From Isotricha intestinalis (taxonomy: Eukaryota; Ciliophora; Litostomatea; Vestibuliferida; Isotrichidae): a stretch of DNA of 64,000 bases. The translations under genes and the position numbers were made by a program. The notes beneath the pieces are model-generated. The model made no database searches and had not been told where the DNA came from. It saw only the letters and a list, made by a program, of their open reading frames with translations. Positions within the stretch are counted from its first letter, which is position 1. Each line of letters opens with the position of its first letter. The stretch spans positions 1-64,000 of the forward strand of contig JAJJLU010000342.1 in the NCBI GenBank assembly GCA_023807065.1, given 5' to 3'. Of the stretch, positions 49,558 to 58,830 are shown piece by piece.

Positions 49558-50288
49558 ATGGATATGTCATTTTCAAACTTATTTGATTTATCTGAAATGT
49601 AAAATACTATTTTAAATAACATAACTATAGTCATCCAAAAACACAACAGCATTTAACAAAAGTATACGCATCATTAGGAAGTGGAATACTAGTATCATTT
49701 TTCACATTTATTATATCTCAATATATTCAAATTCCAAATTTCATTTTTATCTCATTTTTCATAGGGTCAATAATTGCAGATATACTTTTATTATTTACAA
49801 ATAAAAAATCATCCTTTGGAAAAAAATTAAATTTATTTTCTTTTTATGGATATGCAATTGGTTTAGGAGGATCTTTAGGTGCAACAACATATTATCTTTC
49901 AAGAAAAGATCAAATATATTTTTATCAAATTTGCCTTCAATCACTTTTAATGACTTCTTTAATCTTTTTCTCATTTTCGGCTTTTTCACTTTTAACTTCA
50001 AATAGAACTTTTATTTATTTTGGAGTTTCTATTGCTTTATTTATTCTTTCTATTATTCATATTTTTGTTTGGAATGGAAAAATGGAAGTTATTATTGGAA
50101 TTATTATTGCTGTCGGTTATATTATTGTTGATACTCAACATATTATTTTCAAATGTAACTCATATTATGATAATGATTGTTTAATGGATGCTAAAATGCT
50201 TTTTGTTGATTTTGCAAATATTTTCATTAAGATTCTAGTCTATTTAATGAAAGAAAAAGATAAGGAAAAGGAGAAAAAGGAAGAATAA
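49558..50288 (+). CDS. Bax inhibitor-1 / TMBIM protein, spliced
   Basis: A 232-residue protein from exons 49558-49598 and 49631-50288 with a 32-nt GT-AG intron (49599-49630, starting GTAAAA). Exon 1 gives MDMSFSNLFDLSE and exon 2 begins with HPKTQQHLTKVYASLGSG, the conserved BI-1 entry into the first helix. About seven hydrophobic segments follow. Near the C-terminus VDTQHIIFK and LFVDFANIFIKIL carry the conserved acidic residues that act as a pH-sensitive pair in this family. The tail is Lys/Glu-rich, also usual. BI-1 proteins are endoplasmic reticulum calcium-leak channels that restrain cell death. Reading without the intron would lose the first helices. Confidence 0.9.
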
Positions 50289-50567
50289 ATAATTTTTAAA
50301 GTTATCTATTTTTATATAAATTTTTTTTTAATTATTTTTTTCCCTGTAATTAAATAAATTATTTTATATTCATTACAAAATCTATTTCTATAAGCAGTAA
50401 TTTGAAATATTAATTTTAAATTATATGATAAAAAAAAGTTAAATGAAACAAATAAATGGATACATAATCATATATCTGATAAATTACAATGTAATTATAT
50501 TAATTTATAAAAAATAAAGAAAATAAATGAAATTTAAATTAACCATAATGATTAAAATATTAAAAAT

Positions 50568-53552
50568 CTAATTAATAAACATTTTTTTCGTAAAATCAAC
50601 ACCAGTTGTAGGATCAACATTTAAATTAGTAGCACATTTGGAATGATAAATTTTCATATTAGGATAAAACACAAAAACAGTACTTCCAATTTTTTTTCCA
50701 CACAAAGCACAAAGAGTATCTTGATCAATATTAACATGTCTTTTTTTTAATTGATAATTTTCCATTTCTTTATATTCAAGAGCTTTATCCGATAAACTTT
50801 TAGAAATTCTATATTTATTACTTAAAACGGTATATTCTTCAATAATATTTTTTAAATAATCAAAAAAAACTCCTTTATCACAAATATTCCATTGTTCAAC
50901 TGAGTTTTCTAAAACAATTTTTGGATCTAAATCTTCAATAGATATATTTTTCATTAAATATAACATTTCATTTTCAAAAGGTTTCATTATTTCTTGTGTT
51001 TTTTTTATTTCATTTCTTTTTTCTGAATTTATTTTTTTTAATTCTTCTTTCTCAGCTTCTGTTATATCTTTTATATCATCTTCTATTTTTATATTTATTT
51101 TTTTATTATTTTCTTCTATTTCATTGTTATATTTATCTACAACTGATTGATAATCATCATATGCATTTTTTAATGTTTTAAAATAAGTTTGATAAATATC
51201 TGGTTTTGATTTTTTATTTTCTTCACAATATTTTCTCAATGATTCAAAATTTTTTTCTAATTTTGCGTCTCTAAACAAATCATTTATTGCTTTATCATGT
51301 TGATTTAATTGGGAATATAAATATATTTTTGCTTCAAATAACCATGAATTTTTTATTTTGTCAAAAATTGTTTGCTTTGAATAAACTGAATTTGGAGCTT
51401 TTAAATATGTCATAAATGAATCATAATTTTTTTTGACTGAACCTTCCATAATTACATTATTTTTACTAGTATTTTCAGATAAGGAAGAAAATAATAATGA
51501 AATATAATATTGTAATAATAAAGTTTGAAAATGAGCATCAGGGGAAATTTTATTATAATATTCTAAGAAATCTTTTTTTAAATCATTACTGCTTTTATTT
51601 TCTTTCATAATATTACTAATAATATTATCTAAAAAATAATCTAATCCAATAATTTGACTTGAAATTGCAACTTCAAAAGCAGTTGAAGGATATTTAATTA
51701 TTAACCATTGAATATATGTTTCAAATAATTTAGCATTATTATCTCTATTATTAATATCAGTTCTAAATTTTTCAAATATTCTTTTTGTTTTTTCCTTTGC
51801 TTCAATATTTAAAAATCCAGTATCTTTATTATCACCTTTTGATTCAAGTTCACCAAAATATTTCCATATTTTCAATGCTTCTTCATATTCTCCTTTCTTT
51901 TCATAATAATATGCGAGAGCTAATTTTTTTTCTGGTTCTTCTCCTTTAAAAAAATCATCTTTGGAAAAATCACTATAATTACATTTAAAAGATGAATTGT
52001 CAATAACACTTGAAATTTCTCCTCTTTTTCTTAATTGAATATATGCTTTCACTAAAGTTATATTTATTAAACCTAATAATTGTGGAACAGTTATTTTTGA
52101 ATTTGAATCTGATAAATTTATTGGTGAGGAATTATTATGCATAAAATTTAAATCTGAAACTTCTTTATAATCATCTTTTGGAAAAGAACATATTTTCATT
52201 ATATAGTCTCTTTTACTTAATAATATTATAATTAATTGATTTAAAGCATTATCCATTTCTTCATTCATTGTTTTATCACTATCTTTTTTAATTATATTAT
52301 CTATTTGATTTGATGAAATATCTGTTTTTATTTGTTTTTCTTTATCTGAGTGGATTATATTTACTCCTAATTTTGAATAAAACATATATATATATTCACA
52401 TGGGTCAAAATTGGTTAAAACTAAATATTTACCGAAATTTTCGAAATTTTTTTTTTTTAAAGAATTCCATGCTGCATTAAGGTAAAATTGTTCAATTTCA
52501 TTAAATTTTTTTTCATTATAAATATCAATATTATTATTTAATTTATCTAAAGCCTCATCAAATTTACCATTATCTAATAATTTTTGGATTTGAATTTCAT
52601 AAGGGGCTTCTTTTAATTCATATAATCTACAAACTCCTTGAGCAGCTTCTAATAACATGAATACTCTTTCTCCATTTGAAAAAATAAATTTCCCATTATT
52701 AGCTTCTATTAATTCTTGAGTTTGAACATGTTCATATTTTGTTCCTTTAAAAATATATATGAGAACTTTAGTTTTATTTAACAAAATTAAATAATTTTTA
52801 TGTTCAACTGATGAAATAAAATTAGTATCAATATAATTAATTGGAGTTATATTTGAAATTCCTCCTTTATTAAAAAAAATACCAAGATTTGAATCTGGTA
52901 AATTCACTAATAAACCTTCTCTAGTATATTTTATTGTTTTTGGACTATCAACTTCGATATCAGTTAATTTATTTGTTTTTAAATCTAAATGATAAGCTTT
53001 TTTACCTAAAATAAAATAACATGAATTATCATAAAATTCTAAATTTCCAGGAAGTGGAATATCACTTAAATACATATCTTTATCAAAGAAAATATTTTTT
53101 GTTAATTCAGTGAAATTTCCATTATTATGATATTCATAAAATTTAATTTTTTTCTTTTTATTAACTGTTAAAATAATATTTGGATATTTTGAATTAGTAG
53201 AAATTAAACTAATATTAGATTGAGGGAATGAATTTTTTAAAGAAGATATTTTATCTAAAGTTTTAATTTGATAAACATCTATAGAACCATCATAAAGAAT
53301 AAAAACAATTGGATTATCATTTGATTTAGAAACACATATTTGATCTATTTTCTTATTTAATTGAATATTTCCTAATTTTTTCATAAATATTATATCTGAA
53401 TTATTTTTTGATGGGTCTGCTTTTGATATTTCTAAAAAATAAACTGTTCCCTTGTTATCTCCTGCTATTAAATAATCTTTATATAAATCTGCTGCTATTA
53501 TATTTGGACCTGGAAGTTTGTCTATTAATTTTTCTTCGAAAGTATTATCCAT
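50568..53552 (-). CDS. VPS39/VPS3-like HOPS/CORVET subunit
   Basis: A 994-residue protein. The N-terminal 300 residues read as a CNH-type beta-propeller (IAADLYKDYLIAGDNKGTVY near the start), the middle is helical as in clathrin-repeat proteins (YYEKKGEYEEALKIWKYFGE is typical), and the C-terminus has a zinc-binding module C948-x2-C951...H970-x2-C973 with KKIG and FYPN between, then DPTTGVDF. This combination is that of VPS39/Vam6 or VPS3/TGFBRAP1, which tether late endosomes and lysosomes or early endosomes and bind Rab GTPases. Which of the two cannot be decided by eye; KKIG favours VPS39. It is a likely functional partner of Rab proteins such as those encoded at both ends of the window. 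Confidence 0.82.
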   Translation of the reverse strand: MDNTFEEKLIDKLPGPNIIAADLYKDYLIAGDNKGTVYFLEISKADPSKNNSDIIFMKKLGNIQLNKKIDQICVSKSNDNPIVFILYDGSIDVYQIKTLDKISSLKNSFPQSNISLISTNSKYPNIILTVNKKKKIKFYEYHNNGNFTELTKNIFFDKDMYLSDIPLPGNLEFYDNSCYFILGKKAYHLDLKTNKLTDIEVDSPKTIKYTREGLLVNLPDSNLGIFFNKGGISNITPINYIDTNFISSVEHKNYLILLNKTKVLIYIFKGTKYEHVQTQELIEANNGKFIFSNGERVFMLLEAAQGVCRLYELKEAPYEIQIQKLLDNGKFDEALDKLNNNIDIYNEKKFNEIEQFYLNAAWNSLKKKNFENFGKYLVLTNFDPCEYIYMFYSKLGVNIIHSDKEKQIKTDISSNQIDNIIKKDSDKTMNEEMDNALNQLIIILLSKRDYIMKICSFPKDDYKEVSDLNFMHNNSSPINLSDSNSKITVPQLLGLINITLVKAYIQLRKRGEISSVIDNSSFKCNYSDFSKDDFFKGEEPEKKLALAYYYEKKGEYEEALKIWKYFGELESKGDNKDTGFLNIEAKEKTKRIFEKFRTDINNRDNNAKLFETYIQWLIIKYPSTAFEVAISSQIIGLDYFLDNIISNIMKENKSSNDLKKDFLEYYNKISPDAHFQTLLLQYYISLLFSSLSENTSKNNVIMEGSVKKNYDSFMTYLKAPNSVYSKQTIFDKIKNSWLFEAKIYLYSQLNQHDKAINDLFRDAKLEKNFESLRKYCEENKKSKPDIYQTYFKTLKNAYDDYQSVVDKYNNEIEENNKKINIKIEDDIKDITEAEKEELKKINSEKRNEIKKTQEIMKPFENEMLYLMKNISIEDLDPKIVLENSVEQWNICDKGVFFDYLKNIIEEYTVLSNKYRISKSLSDKALEYKEMENYQLKKRHVNIDQDTLCALCGKKIGSTVFVFYPNMKIYHSKCATNLNVDPTTGVDFTKKMFIN

Positions 53553-53751
53553 TTTTAAAAATATAATTTTTTAATAAAAATATATTTATTTGATTCAATT
53601 ATTTTTTTTTAATAAAATAAAAAAATTAAATCATTTAAAATTAATGATTAAAAATTATTATAAAGGACATATAAACAATCATTGATATATTAATCATTTA
53701 AAATTTAAATTCATTTTATTTAATATTTTCATCAATTAAATAAAGTAAACA

Positions 53752-55347
53752 ATGTTGAAAAATAATTTCTTAAGAAACAACATAATTAATAAATTATCAA
53801 ATAAAGAAATAATTCACAAAGAAATAATGAGAATAACAAATAAATATCATTTGAAAAATAATTTAATTTCTCCAAAAAAAAAGAATAAAAATTTAAACTT
53901 TTATATATCAATAATAAATAGAAATTTAAAAAATAATTACAATTCATCTAATAAAACATTTCAAGAATTTTTAATAGAATCATTAATAAAAAGAAAAGAA
54001 GGTCATTTTTTTGCAAAATTTAGAGATGAAGAAATTTACAATCAAAAACAAGAATTTTTAAATCAATTTTATAAAAAGAAAGAATCGAAAAAGAAAATTA
54101 AAAATTATACAATATATTATAAAAATTATTCTGAATATTTTTGCAAACCTATAATATCTGATTTTCCTTGTAATAAAATAATGAATAAACATATGGAAAT
54201 AAAAGCAGAAATATTTTATGATGAAAATTATGCAAATAAATCAAAACAATATAAATTAAAAGATAAAGGAACAAAAGAAATGAATATTTTTAATAAAGAT
54301 ATTATTAAAGAAATTGAAACTATGAAAAATTCAAAGAAAAAACAATTTTTTTTTGGTTTTAATAAATCATTTAATGAAAGTTCGACTTTTGAAAATATAA
54401 GTAATATATTTCCTTATCCAATTAAATTAATTAAAGTTAATGATTTAAAAATTTCAAAAAAGTCAGCAAATATAGATAAAAATGATTCAATATTAAATAA
54501 TTCTATAAATTCAATATTATATATGCTTACAAAAAATCCTAAGAAAGAAAAAGAAAAAAAAAATATGACTTCTCTTAATTCACCTCCTTCTACTTCAAAA
54601 AATTCCCCAATGAAAAATAGTATAAAATTTAATAACCCATATTATTTGAAATTAAAACATCATATATTAATAAATCCAATAAATAACATATATAATTTAT
54701 CTCCAACAATAAATTATAAGAAAAATATATTTAAAAAAAAAGTTGATTCTCCATTATCATTCAATGAAACTCAAAAATTAAAAAAAACATCATCAAAAAT
54801 AAGAAAATTAAAGCCAAGTCGGAAATTATCATTTTATCAAAGGAATAATAATAATAATACAACTCAAAACATAATAAAATATATGAATAAAAATGATAAA
54901 TATCAAAGAAACAATAATTCTCCTTTAATGGTAAATTTAAAATCCCCTATGAATTTATATTTAGCTCAATCTAAATTAATTAGAAGTACTTCAAATATAA
55001 ATAAATATTCTGTTAGAAATAGTAAAAATTCTCATTTTAATTCTTCGAGAAATTCTAATGCTTTATCTAATAATTCTCAAAATAAAAAATTAAGTGTAAA
55101 ATCTTCTCTAGAAGATAACAATCATTTAATTATTAATAGAAAAGTTATCCAGAATTATAGGGGTAATTATAGTAATTTAAGTTTAAATCCTTCTTTAAAT
55201 AAAATTAGTGTTGATTTTAATTCAACTAAGAATAATTCTAAGAAATTTGGTAAATTAATTTTTCCAAATAAAAATTTTTCAATAAGAGCAAATTCAAATG
55301 ATTATAATAAAATAAAGCCAACAATTTCTTTATTAAAATCCTATTAA
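53752..55347 (+). CDS. Unknown basic Ser/Asn/Lys-rich protein
   Basis: A 531-residue strongly basic protein I do not recognise. Residues 60-200 are the most ordered part (KTFQEFLIESLIKRKEGHFF, with conserved-looking aromatic residues). From about 260 on it is Ser/Asn/Lys-rich with many SP and TP dipeptides (LNSPPSTSKNSPMKN), suggesting a disordered, phosphorylatable tail. A cytoskeletal linker is plausible, but nothing in the sequence proves it. Confidence 0.65.
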   Translation: MLKNNFLRNNIINKLSNKEIIHKEIMRITNKYHLKNNLISPKKKNKNLNFYISIINRNLKNNYNSSNKTFQEFLIESLIKRKEGHFFAKFRDEEIYNQKQEFLNQFYKKKESKKKIKNYTIYYKNYSEYFCKPIISDFPCNKIMNKHMEIKAEIFYDENYANKSKQYKLKDKGTKEMNIFNKDIIKEIETMKNSKKKQFFFGFNKSFNESSTFENISNIFPYPIKLIKVNDLKISKKSANIDKNDSILNNSINSILYMLTKNPKKEKEKKNMTSLNSPPSTSKNSPMKNSIKFNNPYYLKLKHHILINPINNIYNLSPTINYKKNIFKKKVDSPLSFNETQKLKKTSSKIRKLKPSRKLSFYQRNNNNNTTQNIIKYMNKNDKYQRNNNSPLMVNLKSPMNLYLAQSKLIRSTSNINKYSVRNSKNSHFNSSRNSNALSNNSQNKKLSVKSSLEDNNHLIINRKVIQNYRGNYSNLSLNPSLNKISVDFNSTKNNSKKFGKLIFPNKNFSIRANSNDYNKIKPTISLLKSY

Positions 55348-55445
55348 AACAATAAATAAATAATACAAATAAGCTTACAAAAAGATATTTATATTTAAAA
55401 AAAGATTAAAACAAAAAAAGTATAAAATGATAAAAAATTTTATTA

Positions 55446-56207
55446 TTACTGATTACTATTTTTCTTATAAGAAGAATTAGATAATTTTTCATAATCCTGA
55501 ACCATTTGTTCATGCATTTGAGTAGTAGTTTTTAATTTTTTCATAATTTCAATTTCTTCTTCTTCAAGTTGTTGTTTTTTACTTTCAGCTTGTGCAATTC
55601 TATTTTCTTCTTCAGCAATTTTATTTTCTAATTCTTCTCTAATTTTATTTTTTTTCTCTAATTCTATTGCTCTTCTTTTTTCTTCTGCAATAATATGTTG
55701 ACTCTTTATATAATCAGCTTGAGTTTTTTTATTTGATAATTCTTCTATTTCTAAATATTTTCTCATTTCTTCATTATTTTTTCTTTGTTCTCTCATATTT
55801 TTTAATTCTTCATCCATTTGCCTTTTTTTTTCTTCTTGTTTCATCATTATTGCTATTTTATTATCTTCTTTTTGTTTTTTATTTTGTTCTCTTTTTAATT
55901 CTAATTCTTTTTGTTTTCTATCTTTAAATTCTTTTTTCTTTTGTTCTTCCTCTTTTAGTTGTTGTATAGATGTTTTTTTCTGATTTGTTTTCTTTCGAGT
56001 TACTTCTATTTGTTTTAATTTTTTACTCTCTTCTTGACGTAACATTCGAATTCTACCATCCAATAAATTGGCATCTTGTTCTGCTTTTTTTCTTTCTTCT
56101 TTCATTTCTTGTAAGTAACGGTGAAGTTGAAGAAGGTAGTCATCGTCTAAAACTTCCTCGTTTTGTTCCTCTTCTTCATGGTTGTTTTGTTCTTTTTCTG
56201 GTTCCAT
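55446..56207 (-). CDS. Coiled-coil protein, Lys/Glu-rich
   Basis: A 253-residue protein. After an acidic start of about 20 residues, residues about 25-240 are a continuous, highly charged helix with a regular Leu/Ile/Met pattern (LLQLHRYLQEMKEERKKAEQ, KIREELENKIAEEENRI). It is the type of rod protein common in axonemes and basal bodies. There are no other domains. It lies tail-to-tail with the preceding plus-strand gene (98 bases). Confidence 0.75.
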   Translation of the reverse strand: MEPEKEQNNHEEEEQNEEVLDDDYLLQLHRYLQEMKEERKKAEQDANLLDGRIRMLRQEESKKLKQIEVTRKKTNQKKTSIQQLKEEEQKKKEFKDRKQKELELKREQNKKQKEDNKIAIMMKQEEKKRQMDEELKNMREQRKNNEEMRKYLEIEELSNKKTQADYIKSQHIIAEEKRRAIELEKKNKIREELENKIAEEENRIAQAESKKQQLEEEEIEIMKKLKTTTQMHEQMVQDYEKLSNSSYKKNSNQ

Positions 56208-56362
56208 TTTTTTTTGTTTTATATGGAAATTAGATTATTTTTTGTTTTTGTTTTACTTTTTTTTTTGATGATGAATAATAATTAATTTTTTAATATTATT
56301 TTTTTTATGGGAATTTAGAAAGGATTTTTTCAAAGGTAGATTAATAGTTTTTTATATTTTAC

Positions 56363-56503
56363 ATGATGGAAATCAATAAAGTTAATATTAATATTCCTTT
56401 GTATTGTTTTGAAAATAATAAGGATATTGAGAAATTGAATTTAAATAAACATTTTGAATATACTCTTATTGTATTAATTTATTTTTTAGATGAAATGAGA
56501 TAA
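56363..56503 (+). CDS. Possible 46-residue small protein
   Basis: An open frame from ATG 56363 to TAA 56501 encoding MMEINKVNINIPLYC, a polar middle, and a hydrophobic end (YTLIVLIYFLDEMR). Composition is more gene-like than the surrounding spacer (Cys, Pro and Gly/Glu codons present). A tiny intron is possible near its end (GTATT...TTAG at 56471-56489) but is not needed. No family is recognised. Confidence 0.3.
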   Translation: MMEINKVNINIPLYCFENNKDIEKLNLNKHFEYTLIVLIYFLDEMR

Positions 56504-56590
56504 AAAAAATAAAATTTTTAAATAAAAAAATTATTAAAAATAATAAATAATATAATCTTTTTAAAAATTAATAAATATAAACAAAGATAA

Positions 56591-56611
56591 TTCCGATATA
56601 ACCTAATAAAA
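56591..56611 (+). promoter_or_regulatory. Candidate promoter element
   Basis: TTCCGAT followed after two bases by AACCTAATAAAA, 71 bases before the Rab ATG. It matches the element at 36254 upstream of the dynein gene in both blocks. Confidence 0.4.
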
Positions 56612-56661
56612 ATAAAACAAACAATAAAAATACAATAAAAAAATAATTAAAAAAAAAATAA

Positions 56662-57315
56662 ATGGAAACAGTAAAAGTAGTATTAGTAGGAGAAAGCGGA
56701 GTCGGAAAAACATCAATAATATCTCGTTTTATAACAGATTCCTTTGATTCAGAAGTTCTAAGTTCTTCAAGTGCTCAATTTATATCAAAAACAATAAAAT
56801 TATCAGAACCTGAAAATACAACAATAAAATTTGATATATGGGACACAGCAGGTCAAGAAAGATTTCGTTCTTTGGCAAAAATATTTTATAAAGATGCAAA
56901 AATAATAATTTACGTATATGATATAACAGATAGAAAATCATTTGAAGAAATAAAGAATTATTGGTATAAAGAAACATCAGAAAATTTTATTGATAATTCT
57001 GTTGTTTTAGCTCTTGTTGGTAATAAAAGTGATTTATATGAAAATGAACAAGTTTCTGATGAAGAAGGAAAAAAATTTGCTGATGAAATTCATGCTATTT
57101 TTAAAATCACTTCTGCTCTTTCTAATACAGGAATTAATTGGGTTTTTGATAGTATTGGGAAAAAAGTCTTAAATCCTGATTTTGATTATAATAATAGCAA
57201 TAGTACAAATCAAGAGAATTATAAGGAGAAAAATCAAAAAGCTAATAATGATAATATTAAATTGAATTCTAATAAAGGTATTCAGAAAAAAAATGGGGGA
57301 TGTTGTGATAAATAG
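56662..57315 (+). CDS. Rab-family small GTPase
   Basis: A 217-residue Rab with all G motifs in one exon: P-loop GESGVGKT (residues 10-17), WDTAGQERFRSL (switch II), VGNKSDLYE, and TSAL. The tail is Asn-rich and ends GGCCDK, with two cysteines for geranylgeranylation two residues from the end. It is a paralogue of the spliced gene at 543 (shared KIFYKDA, SFEEIKNYWY), but retains the more usual ERFR and VGNKSD forms. It should act in vesicle docking together with tethers such as the HOPS-like protein at 50568. The gene ends in TAG, rare in this window. Confidence 0.95.
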   Translation: METVKVVLVGESGVGKTSIISRFITDSFDSEVLSSSSAQFISKTIKLSEPENTTIKFDIWDTAGQERFRSLAKIFYKDAKIIIYVYDITDRKSFEEIKNYWYKETSENFIDNSVVLALVGNKSDLYENEQVSDEEGKKFADEIHAIFKITSALSNTGINWVFDSIGKKVLNPDFDYNNSNSTNQENYKEKNQKANNDNIKLNSNKGIQKKNGGCCDK

Positions 57316-57365
57316 TTTTTTTTTGCAATTAAAATTTTTTAAAATATTTTAAAATTATTTAAAAA

Positions 57366-58172
57366 ATGGAAGAATTAAATAAAAATTATAATATAAAAAA
57401 CATTGAAATAAAAAGAGATAATATAAAAAAAGTTAAAATATTATCAATCATAGATTCAAAAGAAACATTAGAAATAAATTTAAATAATTCAAATATACCA
57501 ATAAATACAAATTCAATAAAAAAAATATATTCTTTATCAAATTTAAAAATTGAAGAAAATATATTTTATATATATAAAAATAATGCATATTATCAAAATG
57601 AACCATCAAGTAATCAAAATTTAAATGAAATAGGAACCTCATATGGAAAAGGAAGTTTACCACAATCAAAAGAATATGAAAGTGAGCCTTTAATAAGAAA
57701 AATAGATTTTTATTTACCTTATATTTACTCAGTTATTGGTTCTATTTTATTAATTCATTTATTTACTTTTTTATTTGGACCTCAATTTGAAATTAATGTT
57801 TATGTTTTTACTTGTTTAATATTATCTGAAGATTTATTAAGTTTAGGTTATTTTTATTATGAAAAATATCATTTTATTGATAGTTATAATATTCATCAGT
57901 ATTATATTCCTTATTTTCTAATTGTTTCTTGTTTATTATGTTTTTGTAATATTTTATATATTTCTTTTACTAAGAATCCTATGTTGAAAACTTTTAGAGA
58001 TAATTATAGTTTTTTGAGTTTTATTTCTTATTTATTATCTTTTTTTCTAATTAGTTTTGGTTCTTATTATCAATTTGTTTTTATTAAGAAAAGAAAGAAA
58101 TATCAAGTTTTATATGAAATTAAAAATGATACTTCTTCTAATCAAGAAACTCAAGAAGTTAAAATTGGTTAA
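57366..58172 (+). CDS. Membrane protein with soluble N-terminus, unknown
   Basis: A 268-residue protein. The first 110 residues are soluble, Asn/Ile/Lys-rich and end with a Ser/Pro/Glu stretch (GKGSLPQSKEYESEPLIRK). Four to five hydrophobic segments follow at about 116-136, 143-160, 178-197 and 215-240, with a short charged tail. It starts only 50 bases after the Rab stop codon. No family is recognised. Confidence 0.7.
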   Translation: MEELNKNYNIKNIEIKRDNIKKVKILSIIDSKETLEINLNNSNIPINTNSIKKIYSLSNLKIEENIFYIYKNNAYYQNEPSSNQNLNEIGTSYGKGSLPQSKEYESEPLIRKIDFYLPYIYSVIGSILLIHLFTFLFGPQFEINVYVFTCLILSEDLLSLGYFYYEKYHFIDSYNIHQYYIPYFLIVSCLLCFCNILYISFTKNPMLKTFRDNYSFLSFISYLLSFFLISFGSYYQFVFIKKRKKYQVLYEIKNDTSSNQETQEVKIG

Positions 58173-58415
58173 TTTACAAAAAAGAATTAATTTTTTGAAA
58201 ATATTTTTGGAATAATATATTTATAATTAAAAATTAACGTTTTTTTAAATTTTTAAAAATTATTTTTTACAATATATACTTTCAAATTAAAACAAATATT
58301 TATTTAAATTGTGTCTAACAACAATTTAAAATATTCTTATAACAGATTCAATTAAATAACTATATTTATAATATTTTAAAAACATTTGTATAAAAAATTC
58401 AAATATGAATATTTT
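58173..58415. other. Convergent intergenic spacer
   Basis: AT-rich 3' flanking sequence shared by two convergent genes; nothing recognisable. Confidence 0.5.
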
Positions 58416-58784
58416 TTATTTCAATTGAATAAGAGTTTCAAATTGAAGAGGATCTTTACTTAACTTTTTAGTTCTTTTATATTGTTTAATCAATTGATAA
58501 TATTCCTTATATTTTTTCTTCTGATTTTCATAAGGAAGTAGCTTATTTATAACTAAATTAAAATTTTCAATTAAATTAATTAAATTAGATTTTTCTTCAT
58601 GACAAATAAAATCAAGTTTATCATGATGAAGTAATTTTTGTCTATTCGATTTAAAAAATTGATTACATCCATGAGCACAAGTAAATTCTTGATGAGAAGG
58701 TAAATTTCCTTCATTTAAATTTCCATTAATTCTTTTTTCTTGAATGTTTCCTTGATTAAAATTATTATCTAAGCTAGTATTCAT
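58416..58784 (-). CDS. Small Cys/His zinc-finger-like protein
   Basis: A 122-residue protein. After 30 Asn/Gly-rich residues comes HQEFTCAHGCNQFFKSNRQK, then LLHHDKLDFICHEEK. This gives Cys-x3-Cys, a His pair and a later Cys-His pair, resembling a variant zinc finger with FKSNRQKLLHH between ligands. The rest is helical and basic. I associate FKxxxQxLxHHxKL sequences with a ciliate family of unknown function, but cannot verify this. It could bind nucleic acid or protein. It shares a 46-base divergent promoter with the amino acid transporter. Confidence 0.7.
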   Translation of the reverse strand: MNTSLDNNFNQGNIQEKRINGNLNEGNLPSHQEFTCAHGCNQFFKSNRQKLLHHDKLDFICHEEKSNLINLIENFNLVINKLLPYENQKKKYKEYYQLIKQYKRTKKLSKDPLQFETLIQLK

Positions 58785-58830
58785 ATTTCAAATAGAATTA
58801 TTTTATAATAAATTAAAAAACTCAAAAAAA

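Larger units (their letters stand above)
56208..56661. other. Intergenic region between divergent genes
   Basis: Shared upstream region of the coiled-coil gene (minus strand) and the Rab gene (plus strand). It contains one small plus-strand ORF (listed separately) and the candidate promoter element at 56591-56611; the rest is T-rich near the left gene and A-rich near the right one. Confidence 0.5.
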
